Source: DUPQ01 sp964563155
GTDB taxonomy: Bacteria; Bacillota; Clostridia; DUPQ01
Length of the DNA: 64,000 nucleotides
Assembly (NCBI GenBank): GCA_964563155.1
Contig: CAZLVL010000006.1
Span: forward strand, 1 to 64,000
Direction of reading: 5' to 3'
Below, in pieces: positions 7,571 to 15,417 of this stretch; within the stretch, counting starts at the first letter, position 1, and each line of letters opens with the position of its first letter. The notes below the pieces were generated by a model that saw only the letters and a list, made by a program, of their open reading frames with translations, was not told the origin of the DNA and did not search any database. Both the position numbers and the translations under genes were made by a program.

Positions 7571-8800
7571 TTAAATCATCCAGATAGGAATAATCAAATT
7601 GTCCTTATCAAATGCACTGAATTGCTCTGCCATACATAAAACTGCACTTGTACCTATTACAAGAGGTGGTTTCTTTATTACACCAAAATTACTTACAAGT
7701 CTCCTGTCAGGCTTTACTGCCTTTTTAATTTCTAAAGGATGAAGCTTGCCATCTCTTTCCATAATTATATCAATTTCTTTAGAGTCACGATCTCGGTAAA
7801 AGTATAAATAGGGTTCGAGGCCAGCATTTTGATAACTTTTCATAATTTCAGATACAACAAAATTTTCAAGCAAAGCCCCACTCATAGCTCCGTTTAAAGC
7901 TACCTCAGGTGAAGACCATTTAGTCAAATAGCAAACAAGACCAGTATCATAAAAATATACTTTTGGTGTTTTAATTGTACGTTTTAGCACATTTGCAGAA
8001 TATGGATGCAGAAGAAAAATTATTCCTAAAGTCTCAAGTATATTAATCCAGTCTTTTGAAGTCTGAATATCAATATCTGCATCTTGGGCAAGCCCATTGT
8101 AATTTAATAACTGTGATGTCCTAGCTGCAACAGCTGTAATAAAACGGTTGAATTTCAAAGAATCTACCATACCAGAAATATCTCGTACATCACGCTGTAT
8201 ATAGGTTGAAATATATGAAGAATAGTAAATGTCTCGATCTAAATACTGCCCACTGACTAAGCCTGGCATTGACCCTTTCCAAATACCTTCATACATTTCA
8301 GGTACAGTAACTGATTTAATGTTTTTACTTTCTTCTAGTAAACTATCAAAGTTAACCATAAAAGGAAGAGGCGGATTACCCATGATTTCTCGTTGTGATA
8401 AAGGTGACATATGTAAAAGAGCAACTCTTCCTGCAAGGGTTTCACCTACTCCCCTCATCAATGAAAATATTTGTGAACCAGTCATCCAAAAATCACCAGG
8501 ATTTTGGTGCTTATCAATATGTATTTTAATGTATGTAAATAACTCAGGAGCATATTGAATCTCATCAATTAATACTGGAGGACTATGCAACTGTAAAAAC
8601 AAGGCAGGATCATTCTTAGCCATATCTCTCATGGTAAAATCATCAAGCGTTACATATTTTCTACCAACATTCTCTTTTTCTGCTAATTTACTCAGCATGG
8701 TTGTTTTACCAGCTTGTCTAGGTCCAGTTAATAAAATTGCTGAAAATGAACTACTTAGTTCCAATATACGGTTTTCCATATGACGAAAAATATATTCCAT
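7571..8800 (-). CDS. AAA ATPase with DUF4143 domain (archaeal-ATPase-like)
   Basis: This cytoplasmic P-loop protein (409 residues from ATG 8800) has Walker A GPRQAGKTT near residues 26-34, Walker B VLIDEIQ, and a C-terminal half with the DUF4143 region, ending in a nuclease-like KEIDIIMERDG...LEIKKA segment (D-ExK-like residues). Such proteins are common in Clostridia and Bacteroidetes; their function is unproven, though links to DNA or to mobile elements have been suggested. An upstream in-frame ATG at 8818 lacks a ribosome site. The gene is isolated, with a terminator-bearing neighbour upstream. A related but only distantly similar protein is encoded at 42389-43609. Confidence 0.85.
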   Translation of the reverse strand: MEYIFRHMENRILELSSSFSAILLTGPRQAGKTTMLSKLAEKENVGRKYVTLDDFTMRDMAKNDPALFLQLHSPPVLIDEIQYAPELFTYIKIHIDKHQNPGDFWMTGSQIFSLMRGVGETLAGRVALLHMSPLSQREIMGNPPLPFMVNFDSLLEESKNIKSVTVPEMYEGIWKGSMPGLVSGQYLDRDIYYSSYISTYIQRDVRDISGMVDSLKFNRFITAVAARTSQLLNYNGLAQDADIDIQTSKDWINILETLGIIFLLHPYSANVLKRTIKTPKVYFYDTGLVCYLTKWSSPEVALNGAMSGALLENFVVSEIMKSYQNAGLEPYLYFYRDRDSKEIDIIMERDGKLHPLEIKKAVKPDRRLVSNFGVIKKPPLVIGTSAVLCMAEQFSAFDKDNLIIPIWMI

Positions 8801-8955
8801 TGCTTTACCACCATACAAGATTAATGAGTTTTGTCATCCTTATTATAATCGAAGAATAATATGCGGTCAATGAATTTTACGGCAGATTTCTATACTTTAC
8901 TAAAAATAGCCGAAGTTCTCTTTTATAGGATTATTTTAAGTCAATTTCAACATGC

Positions 8956-8982
8956 AAAAAAAGGAGCATAAAAACTCCTTTT
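8956..8982 (-). terminator. Rho-independent terminator of the lipoprotein gene
   Basis: On the minus strand AAAAGGAG and CTCCTTTT form a perfect 8-bp stem followed by a run of T. It lies 64 bases after the lipoprotein stop codon. Confidence 0.8.
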
Positions 8983-9045
8983 AAAATCTGCATAACACTA
9001 TTTGCTAGTGCATATGTATGTATTTTTATAAAAGCCCATTAAAGT

Positions 9046-9516
9046 TTAGAGGGCAAAATCTCTTACTCTCCAAGGTTCTGAAACGTTCTTTCTTAGCATA
9101 TTTACAACACCATCTTTAGTAATGGTTTGGCCATTAACTTCATAGGTAATTTTGCCATAAAAAGCTGCAAAATCGCCTCTAATATCTGCTGCTGTATATT
9201 CTACTTTTAGAGATTTCAAGAAAGCAGCTGGATCATCTACTGAGAAAGGAACTAATTTTCTTACTATGGCATAAATAACTTCTTCATCAGTTTTTTCACT
9301 TAAGAAAACTTCCAGAGATTTATTTCCGCGAATTTCTCTAATTGTTTCAACTGCCATATTGTCAAACATTCCTTGAATGTCCAGAGCATTTGCCTTTTCT
9401 ATAAAAATAAATACTGAGTCTTTTACTTTATCTTTAGGTCCGCAGCCTGCAAGCGATAAAACAGTTAGCATTACCAAAACTAAACTTGCAACTCTAATTA
9501 TTGTACTTTTTTTCAT
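9046..9516 (-). CDS. small lipoprotein of unknown function
   Basis: The 156-residue product has a lysine-rich start, a hydrophobic stretch, and a lipobox LAGC with cysteine near residue 25, so it is probably anchored to the outer face of the membrane. The mature part is predicted alpha/beta, with a helix rich in charged residues and a C-terminal strand-like region (KITYEVNGQTITKDG...EPWRVRDF). That ending resembles NTF2-like or DUF4878-type lipoproteins, in which a final tryptophan-containing strand closes the domain; the match is weak. It is the third gene in the direction of the XRE-cupin and acyl-CoA synthetase genes, but a 116-bp gap suggests its own promoter. Confidence 0.75.
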   Translation of the reverse strand: MKKSTIIRVASLVLVMLTVLSLAGCGPKDKVKDSVFIFIEKANALDIQGMFDNMAVETIREIRGNKSLEVFLSEKTDEEVIYAIVRKLVPFSVDDPAAFLKSLKVEYTAADIRGDFAAFYGKITYEVNGQTITKDGVVNMLRKNVSEPWRVRDFAL

Positions 9517-9632
9517 GTATTACTCCCTTAATTATTAAATAGTCTACTCTACTGATATTATATAAAAATAATGGACATAACAACAGTATTTGAGTAAATA
9601 ATATTTTTTTCTTGTAATAAGTTAAATAATCC

Positions 9633-11279
9633 CTATTTATTATCCTGTTCTCTTATTTCAGTTCGCCTTATTTTCCCATTTATAGTCTTTGGAAGCTTTT
9701 CTACAAATTCTATAATCCTAGGATATTTATATGGAGCAGTTTCTGCTTTAACATAATCTTGCAATTCCTTTATTAGGCTTGTATCTCCTTTAATACCATT
9801 GGATAAAACAATTGTGGCCTTAACCAGCTGACCTCTTATCTCGTCTGGCACTCCAGTAACAGCACTTTCTAAAACCTTAGGGTGGGCATTTAAGACACTT
9901 TCAATTTCAAAGGGCCCTATTCTATAGCCTGACGACTTTATAATATCGTCATTTCTTCCCACATACCAAAGGTAACCATCTTCATCCTTCCAGGCAGTAT
10001 CCCCTGTGTGGTAGTAGCCATCAAACATGGCACAATCGGTCATCTCTGTATTTCTGTAGTAGCAGTCCATAAGGCCATCTGGAAAGGGATCCATTTTTAT
10101 GCAAATTTCTCCTATTGCTCCCGCTGGACAAACATTACCTTCTCCATCTAAAAGCTCTACTTGATACTGGGGAGATCCTTTTCCAATAGAGCCTGGCTTT
10201 GGTACCATATTTATCAGGTTACAAATAGCCAAGGTAGTTTCTGTTTGCCCAAAGCCTTCCATAAGTTTTACCCCAGTAGCCTCTTGCCATATTTTAAATA
10301 TGTCTGGATTTAGGGCTTCTCCTGCTGTGGTTGCATATTGTAAGGTGGATAAATCAAATTTTTCTAAGCCTTCTTTAATAAAAAATCTATACATGGTTGG
10401 TGGAACACAAATGGTGGTAATCTTGTACTTTCCAATAAGTGATAAAATCTCACTGGCATCAAACTTGTCATAGTCATATACAAAAACTCCCGCTTCCATA
10501 ATCCATTGGCCATAGAGTTTTCCCCAAACAGCCTTGCCCCAGCCAGTATCTGCTATGGTAAAGTGTAAACCTTCTGGGTCTACATTGTGCCAATGTTTGG
10601 CTGTTAAAAGGTGGGCTAATGAGTAGGAATGATTGTGTAAAACCATCTTAGGATAACCAGTTGTACCTGATGAAAAATACATTAATAAAGGCTCTTTAAC
10701 ATGGGTATCTATTCTTTGCCAAGGCTCATCCTTAATCTTTTCAATTCCCTTATCAAAGTCATGCCAGTTTTCTCTTTGCCCTTTAACAATTATTCTTGTT
10801 TCTAAGCTGGGACACATTTCTAGCACGTCATCAATGGACTGACAAGCATTTCCTTCTGCTGTACATATTACAGCTTTTACTGAAGCTGCATTTATCCTGT
10901 ATTCTGCATCATGGGGTGTAATCATAAAGGTAACCGGTATCATGACAGCCCCCAGTTTTTCCAAGGCTACTGCTATATACCAAAATTGATAGTGTCTTTT
11001 TAAGATGACAATAACAGGGTCTCCTTTTTTAATTCCTAAAGAGCTCAAGTAATGGGCAGTCTTATCTGACAAAACCTTCATATCTTTAAAAGAAAAGGTT
11101 CTTTCTTCCCCATTGGGATGAACCCAAACCATGGCCCTTCTATCAGGGTCATTTATGGCTATGTCATCTACTATGTCATAGGCAAAGTTAAAGTTGTCAG
11201 GATATTTTAGCTTATAGCTATCCAAGACCTTATTCTCATCATATGTTTCTTCTACATACCTTAAATTTATATTTCTCAT
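9633..11279 (-). CDS. AMP-forming acyl-CoA synthetase
   Basis: The enzyme activates a carboxylic acid with ATP to acyl-AMP and then acyl-CoA. Motifs in order: YFSSGTTGYPKMV (phosphate-binding loop, near residue 200), the ATTAGEALN segment, GFGQTET (near 340), YHTGDTAWKDEDGY (near 420), and the C-terminal catalytic lysine in LPKTINGKIRR. At 548 residues it fits the medium-chain/short-chain acetyl-CoA-synthetase-like group. It follows the XRE-cupin regulator by 38 bp and is divergent from the 2-oxoacid ferredoxin oxidoreductase operon. Its acid is therefore likely a branched or aromatic acid linked to amino acid breakdown. That role is inferred from context. Confidence 0.9.
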   Translation of the reverse strand: MRNINLRYVEETYDENKVLDSYKLKYPDNFNFAYDIVDDIAINDPDRRAMVWVHPNGEERTFSFKDMKVLSDKTAHYLSSLGIKKGDPVIVILKRHYQFWYIAVALEKLGAVMIPVTFMITPHDAEYRINAASVKAVICTAEGNACQSIDDVLEMCPSLETRIIVKGQRENWHDFDKGIEKIKDEPWQRIDTHVKEPLLMYFSSGTTGYPKMVLHNHSYSLAHLLTAKHWHNVDPEGLHFTIADTGWGKAVWGKLYGQWIMEAGVFVYDYDKFDASEILSLIGKYKITTICVPPTMYRFFIKEGLEKFDLSTLQYATTAGEALNPDIFKIWQEATGVKLMEGFGQTETTLAICNLINMVPKPGSIGKGSPQYQVELLDGEGNVCPAGAIGEICIKMDPFPDGLMDCYYRNTEMTDCAMFDGYYHTGDTAWKDEDGYLWYVGRNDDIIKSSGYRIGPFEIESVLNAHPKVLESAVTGVPDEIRGQLVKATIVLSNGIKGDTSLIKELQDYVKAETAPYKYPRIIEFVEKLPKTINGKIRRTEIREQDNK

Positions 11280-11317
11280 TAATATACCCTTATTTTTGTT
11301 TTATATTATTACTATTA

Positions 11318-11896
11318 CTACTTACTTATATCCTTCATTACAATGGCTAAGAAGGTGCAGTCTTTCCCATTAGTTGCAATCATTCCATGATCTACTGAAG
11401 AATTGTAATATACTGAGTCTCCAGCATTTAGAATCTCTGTATGCTTTCCATGTGCAAACTTTAAAGAACCTTCTAAAATATAGTTGAACTCTTGTCCATC
11501 ATGCTTATTCATCTTTATTGGAAGGTCCTCTTCTTCAGGCCTATATGGGGCTCTTACTAAAAAAGGTTCAGAGGTCTTGTTTTTAAAATAGGCTGCTAGG
11601 TGATTGTAGGTAAAGCCCTCCCTCCTATTAATTACTAAACCCTTTCCCCCTCTTACTATGGTATATTGGCCTAGGTTAGGATTTTCTCCTGTTAAAAGCT
11701 CCACTATATCCACTTGAAACTTTTCAGCACACCTATACAAAAAGGTGAAGGAATAGTCAGATGACTGGCCCTTTTCCAATATTTCATACTCTTTTTCACT
11801 TACATTTGCAGCTTTTGCCATTTCTTCTATGGAAAAGCCCCAAATTTCACGCAAGCTTCTAATTCTTTGAGCAATTTCATGTATTTTTGGATCCAT
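11318..11896 (-). CDS. XRE-family regulator with C-terminal cupin domain
   Basis: The 192-residue protein has an N-terminal helix-turn-helix (about residues 8-60, RIRSLREIWGFSIEEMAKAA...) and a C-terminal cupin-2 barrel (about 110-190) with HDGQEFNYILEGSLKF and GDSVYYNSSVDHG. This layout is typical of regulators such as PuuR that sense small metabolites. The ATG has GGAGGTGA seven bases upstream. It is the first gene of a two-gene unit with the acyl-CoA synthetase and diverges from the ferredoxin oxidoreductase operon. It probably controls both sides; no clear dyad was found in the 165-bp gap. Confidence 0.88.
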   Translation of the reverse strand: MDPKIHEIAQRIRSLREIWGFSIEEMAKAANVSEKEYEILEKGQSSDYSFTFLYRCAEKFQVDIVELLTGENPNLGQYTIVRGGKGLVINRREGFTYNHLAAYFKNKTSEPFLVRAPYRPEEEDLPIKMNKHDGQEFNYILEGSLKFAHGKHTEILNAGDSVYYNSSVDHGMIATNGKDCTFLAIVMKDISK

Positions 11897-12024
11897 TCTT
11901 CACCTCCAAGTAGGAATTTAACTCATATTTTACCCATAAAGTCTAGGTCATGCAAGATTTTTCTTAATCTTAGGCCCTAAACTTTATCACTTAATATAAT
12001 TTTGTTTTATTTCTTTACATCTAG

Positions 12025-12033
12025 TGCTATACT
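12025..12033 (+). promoter_or_regulatory. extended -10 promoter element for the oxidoreductase operon
   Basis: TGCTATACT lies 28 bases upstream of the first ATG (12062). The -35 is weak, as with the other extended -10 sites here. Confidence 0.5.
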
Positions 12034-12061
12034 AGAAGATAAGAATTTTTGGAATGTGTAA

Positions 12062-12760
12062 ATGAAAGAACTTAAAAAATTAATTATAATATGTGGCCAC
12101 TATGGTAGCGGGAAAACCAATTTCACAGTCAATTTGGCCCTAGATATAGCTAGCAAGAATAATAGAGTTTTAGTAACCGATTTAGACATAGTAAATCCTT
12201 ACTTTAGAAGCTCTGATTTTTTAAGCCTTTTTCAAGAACATAAGATTGAATTAGTAGCCCCTGTTTTTGCAGGGACCACAGTGGATGCTCCCCAAATAAG
12301 CGCTTCTGTTACCAGGGCTTTTTCCTTTGATGGCTATTCCATAATAGATTTAGGAGGAGATCCAGTAGGTGCAACTGCCATAGGACAATACTTTTCTTCC
12401 ATTAAAGATATTGACTATGACATGCTCTATGTCATAAACCAGCACAGAGCAGAAAGTAAAAATCCAGAAGATGCCTATGAAATTTTACAAGATATTGAAA
12501 GGGCATCTAGACTAAAGGCCACATATTTGGTAAATAATAGTCATCTTCAAGAGTTTACAAACCTAGACATGATTAAGCAATCTGAATCATATGCTAAAAA
12601 AGTTTCAAGATTATCAGGTCTAGACCTGTGGGCTACTACAGTAAATAGAGAACTTTTAGAAAAAGAGGATGGGGACATATCTAATATTCCCAGCCCATAT
12701 ATTATAGATATATATGTTAAAAAACCATGGGAACAATACAAGGAGGGCTATAATGGCTAA
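12062..12760 (+). CDS. MinD/ParA-like P-loop ATPase of the oxidoreductase operon
   Basis: The 232-residue protein starts with a deviant Walker A, GHYGSGKTNF, followed by VLVTDLDIVNPYFRS (Walker A' region) and IIDLGGDPVGA (Walker B-like). This places it in the SIMIBI class near CobQ/MinD/ParA. It is not a plasmid partition protein by context: it overlaps the ferredoxin-subunit gene by 8 bp and leads a 2-oxoacid:ferredoxin oxidoreductase operon. A role in assembling the iron-sulphur enzyme, like Mrp/NBP35-type carriers, would be plausible. It lacks the conserved cysteine pair of those carriers, so this is only a guess. Confidence 0.8.
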   Translation: MKELKKLIIICGHYGSGKTNFTVNLALDIASKNNRVLVTDLDIVNPYFRSSDFLSLFQEHKIELVAPVFAGTTVDAPQISASVTRAFSFDGYSIIDLGGDPVGATAIGQYFSSIKDIDYDMLYVINQHRAESKNPEDAYEILQDIERASRLKATYLVNNSHLQEFTNLDMIKQSESYAKKVSRLSGLDLWATTVNRELLEKEDGDISNIPSPYIIDIYVKKPWEQYKEGYNG

Positions 12761-12956
12761 AGCTTTAATCAACCAGGTGCTATGCAAGGGATGTTCTATG
12801 TGTATAGTGGTCTGTCCCAAGAAAATAATTGTATTATCAGATAAAATAAATCAAAAAGGATACCACCCTGCCATAGTTACCGACCAATCAAAATGTATTG
12901 GCTGTAGTGCTTGTGCAATAATGTGTCCTGATGTAGCAATAAGGGTAGAAAGGTAG
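12753..12956 (+). CDS. ferredoxin-type (delta) subunit of 2-oxoacid:ferredoxin oxidoreductase
   Basis: The 67-residue protein has two classic 4Fe-4S motifs, CKGCSMCIVVCPK (near residue 11) and CIGCSACAIMCPD (near 46). It carries electrons from the catalytic subunits to external ferredoxin. The ATG at 12753 is chosen because AGGAGGG lies just upstream; a longer frame from 12714 lies inside the previous gene. Start and upstream stop overlap by 8 bp, a sign of translational coupling. The order delta-alpha-beta-gamma that follows matches KOR/VOR-type enzymes. Confidence 0.93.
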   Translation: MAKALINQVLCKGCSMCIVVCPKKIIVLSDKINQKGYHPAIVTDQSKCIGCSACAIMCPDVAIRVER

Positions 12957-12963
12957 GTAGAAT

Positions 12964-14022
12964 ATGACAAAGGTTTTAATGAAGGGAAATGAAGCCCTAG
13001 CAGAAGCTGCCATAATGGCAGGATGTAGACATTTCTTTGGCTACCCCATAACTCCCCAAACAGAACTGGCAGCCTACATGGCAAAAAAGATGCCTAAAAT
13101 TGGTGGAGTTTATCTACAAGCAGAATCTGAAATTGCAGCAATAAATATGGTACTAGGTGCCTCTGCTGCTGGAAAAAGAGTTATGACCTCTTCATCTTCC
13201 CCAGGTATAAGTTTGAAGTCTGAAGGCCTTTCATACATTGCTGGCTCTGATTTACCTGCTGTTATTGTAAATGTTCAAAGAGGTGGTCCTGGTCTTGGGG
13301 GAATTCAACCTTCTCAAGCAGACTATTGGCAGGCTACAAGAGCCATTGGTCATGGAGATTTTCACCTAATGGTCTATGCCCCTTCTACCATTCAAGAGAT
13401 GATGGATTTAGTAAAATTGGCCTTTGATAATGCAGACAAGTACAGAATGCCTGTTATGATTTTATCCGATGGAATGCTGGGCCAAATGATGGAGCCTGTA
13501 GAATTAAATGAAAAGGAAGGCTTTACTGAAATTGAAAAGCCTTGGGCTGTTACAGGCCATAAAAATAAAAGAGAACACAATGTAGTAAACTCCCTTTATT
13601 TATCTCCTGCTAGATTAGAAGAGTTAATAAAAGAGCGTTTTGCCAGATATGATGTAATTAAAAAAGAGGAACAAAAAGCAGAAGAGTATTTAGCAGATGA
13701 TGCAGATATTTTGATTGTAGCTTATGGAGCCTCTTCAAGAATTTCCAGAACTGCAATAAATGAAGCTAGAAAAGAAGGTATAAAAGTAGGTATGGTTAGA
13801 CCCATAACTCTCTGGCCTTTTCCTGACAAGTTTATTGAAAAACATATTGACCATTCAAAGGACTTTTTATGTGTGGAAATGAGCATGGGTCAAATGCTGG
13901 ATGATGTTAAACTAGCAGTTAATGGGAAAAAACCAGTCCACTTTAGCGGAAGAACCGGAGGCATGATTCCTTCTCCTCAAGAGATTTTGGACAAGATAAG
14001 AGAAATTAAGGAAGGTAAGTAA
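12964..14022 (+). CDS. 2-oxoacid:ferredoxin oxidoreductase, alpha subunit (VorB/KorA-like)
   Basis: The alpha subunit supplies the pyrimidine side of thiamine pyrophosphate binding. The 352-residue protein shows YPITPQTELAAYMA near residue 25, QAESEIAAINMVLGAS near 50, TSSSSPGISLKSEG near 75 and NVQRGGPGLGG near 100, all standard for this family. The C-terminal transketolase-like domain includes VGMVRPITLWPFP. The pyrimidine-ring glutamate is in AESE. The enzyme decarboxylates a 2-oxoacid to an acyl-CoA with reduction of ferredoxin. Sequence alone does not separate 2-oxoglutarate from branched-chain 2-oxoacid specificity. It is followed by the beta gene after one base. Confidence 0.93.
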   Translation: MTKVLMKGNEALAEAAIMAGCRHFFGYPITPQTELAAYMAKKMPKIGGVYLQAESEIAAINMVLGASAAGKRVMTSSSSPGISLKSEGLSYIAGSDLPAVIVNVQRGGPGLGGIQPSQADYWQATRAIGHGDFHLMVYAPSTIQEMMDLVKLAFDNADKYRMPVMILSDGMLGQMMEPVELNEKEGFTEIEKPWAVTGHKNKREHNVVNSLYLSPARLEELIKERFARYDVIKKEEQKAEEYLADDADILIVAYGASSRISRTAINEARKEGIKVGMVRPITLWPFPDKFIEKHIDHSKDFLCVEMSMGQMLDDVKLAVNGKKPVHFSGRTGGMIPSPQEILDKIREIKEGK

Positions 14023-14023
14023 A

Positions 14024-14770
14024 ATGACTGTAGTTTTTGATAAACCTAAAGCATTAAGAGATGTACCCTTTTCCTATTGCCCTGGCTGTACTCATGGTAT
14101 AATCCACCGTTTAGTAGCCCAAGCAATAGATGATTTAAATATTGAAGGAGATACTATTGGGGTATCCCCTGTGGGTTGTGCAGTTATGAACTATGACTTT
14201 TTTGCCTGTGATATGGTACAAGCCCCCCATGGAAGAGCTCCTGCTGTGGCAACAGGTATAAAAAGGGCTAACCCTGAAAATATAGTGTTTACCTATCAAG
14301 GTGATGGAGACTTGGCAGCTATAGGGACAGCTGAAACTGTACATGCAGCGGCTAGAGGAGAAAACATTACCATAATATTTGTAAATAATGCCATTTATGG
14401 TATGACAGGAGGCCAAATGGCTCCTACCAGCCTAAAAGACCAAATCACTCAAACAACCCCTTATGGAAGAGATACTAATTACTCTGGTTATCCCATTAGA
14501 GTAAGTGAAATGCTAGCTACCATTGAAGGAGCTGCCCTTATTCAAAGGGTATCTGTAGACTCTGTTAGAAATGTAAATCAGGCACAAAAAGCCATTAAAA
14601 AGGCCTTTGAATACCAAATTGCTAAAAAAGGCTTTACCTTAATTGAAGTACTATCAACTTGTCCCACCAACTGGGGTTTAGACCCAGTGGAATCTTTAGA
14701 CTGGTTGAGAAAGCACATGATGCCACACTATCCACTAGGAGTCTTTAAAGATATTGGGGAGGAAAAGTAA
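14024..14770 (+). CDS. 2-oxoacid:ferredoxin oxidoreductase, beta subunit (TPP-binding)
   Basis: The beta subunit binds thiamine pyrophosphate and magnesium. In the 248-residue protein I see YCPGCTHGIIHR near residue 18, a GDGDLAAIGTAETVHAAARG stretch near 90 (the GDG start of the TPP motif), and VNNAIYGMTGGQMAPTS, the NN-containing end of the motif. Lengths and order match VorA/KorB subunits. It overlaps the gamma start by one base (TAATG), so translation is coupled. Substrate range is open; the GMTGGQ loop is shared by KOR, VOR and IOR types. Confidence 0.93.
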   Translation: MTVVFDKPKALRDVPFSYCPGCTHGIIHRLVAQAIDDLNIEGDTIGVSPVGCAVMNYDFFACDMVQAPHGRAPAVATGIKRANPENIVFTYQGDGDLAAIGTAETVHAAARGENITIIFVNNAIYGMTGGQMAPTSLKDQITQTTPYGRDTNYSGYPIRVSEMLATIEGAALIQRVSVDSVRNVNQAQKAIKKAFEYQIAKKGFTLIEVLSTCPTNWGLDPVESLDWLRKHMMPHYPLGVFKDIGEEK

Positions 14771-15312
14771 TGAGTAATATTAATATACTTTTAGCAGGTT
14801 TCGGAGGACAAGGAATTCTTTTTATGGGCAAAATGACCGCCTATTCTGGCCTAATGGATGGCAAGGAAATCACCTGGCTACCCTCCTATGGCCCAGAAAT
14901 GAGAGGAGGAACAGCCAACTGTTCAGTCTGTATATCAGATGAACCCATAGGTTCTCCTTTAGTAACTCATCCAGATATCTTGGTTGCCATGAACCTTCCT
15001 TCTTTGGAAAAGTTCGAAAATGATGTAGTAGCTGGAGGCATGATATTTGTAGACTCTTCAATGATAGACAAAAAAGTTGAAAGAGATGATGTATCTGTTT
15101 TTTATGTCCCTGCAACAAAATTAGCAACTGACCATAACTTTGAGGGTCTTGCCAACATGATTATGTTGGGTAAGGTCTATAAAGAAGCAGGCTTTTGTAC
15201 AGAATGTGCCATAGATGAGGCCTTAAGGGCTTGTGTATCTGCTAGAAGAATTGAAATGATTGAGACTAATAAAAAAGCTCTCAAACTGGGAGAAGATTGG
15301 ATAGATGCATAA
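14770..15312 (+). CDS. 2-oxoacid:ferredoxin oxidoreductase, gamma subunit
   Basis: The 180-residue subunit opens with ILLAGFGGQGILFMGK, the hallmark of the gamma domain that binds coenzyme A. It continues with WLPSYGPEMRGGTANCSV, another fixed element of the family, and LGKVYKEAGFCT near the C-terminus. It closes the operon begun at 12062. The next gene (a rhamnosidase) is 106 bp away with its own ribosome site, so it is probably separate. Together the five genes form one functional enzyme for oxidative, ferredoxin-reducing breakdown of 2-oxoacids. Confidence 0.93.
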   Translation: MSNINILLAGFGGQGILFMGKMTAYSGLMDGKEITWLPSYGPEMRGGTANCSVCISDEPIGSPLVTHPDILVAMNLPSLEKFENDVVAGGMIFVDSSMIDKKVERDDVSVFYVPATKLATDHNFEGLANMIMLGKVYKEAGFCTECAIDEALRACVSARRIEMIETNKKALKLGEDWIDA

Positions 15313-15417
15313 AGCATCATAGCTCTTGGTAACAAAGTTACAAAAGAATAATAATTGTCACAAGTTCGGCGGATTTATTGATATAATGAAGCCGATATTT
15401 TATAAGGAGAAGAAACC

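Noticed and set aside
12062..12760. Plasmid partition protein ParA
   Set aside because: The P-loop fold is similar but the gene is coupled to an oxidoreductase operon and no ParB or parS is present.
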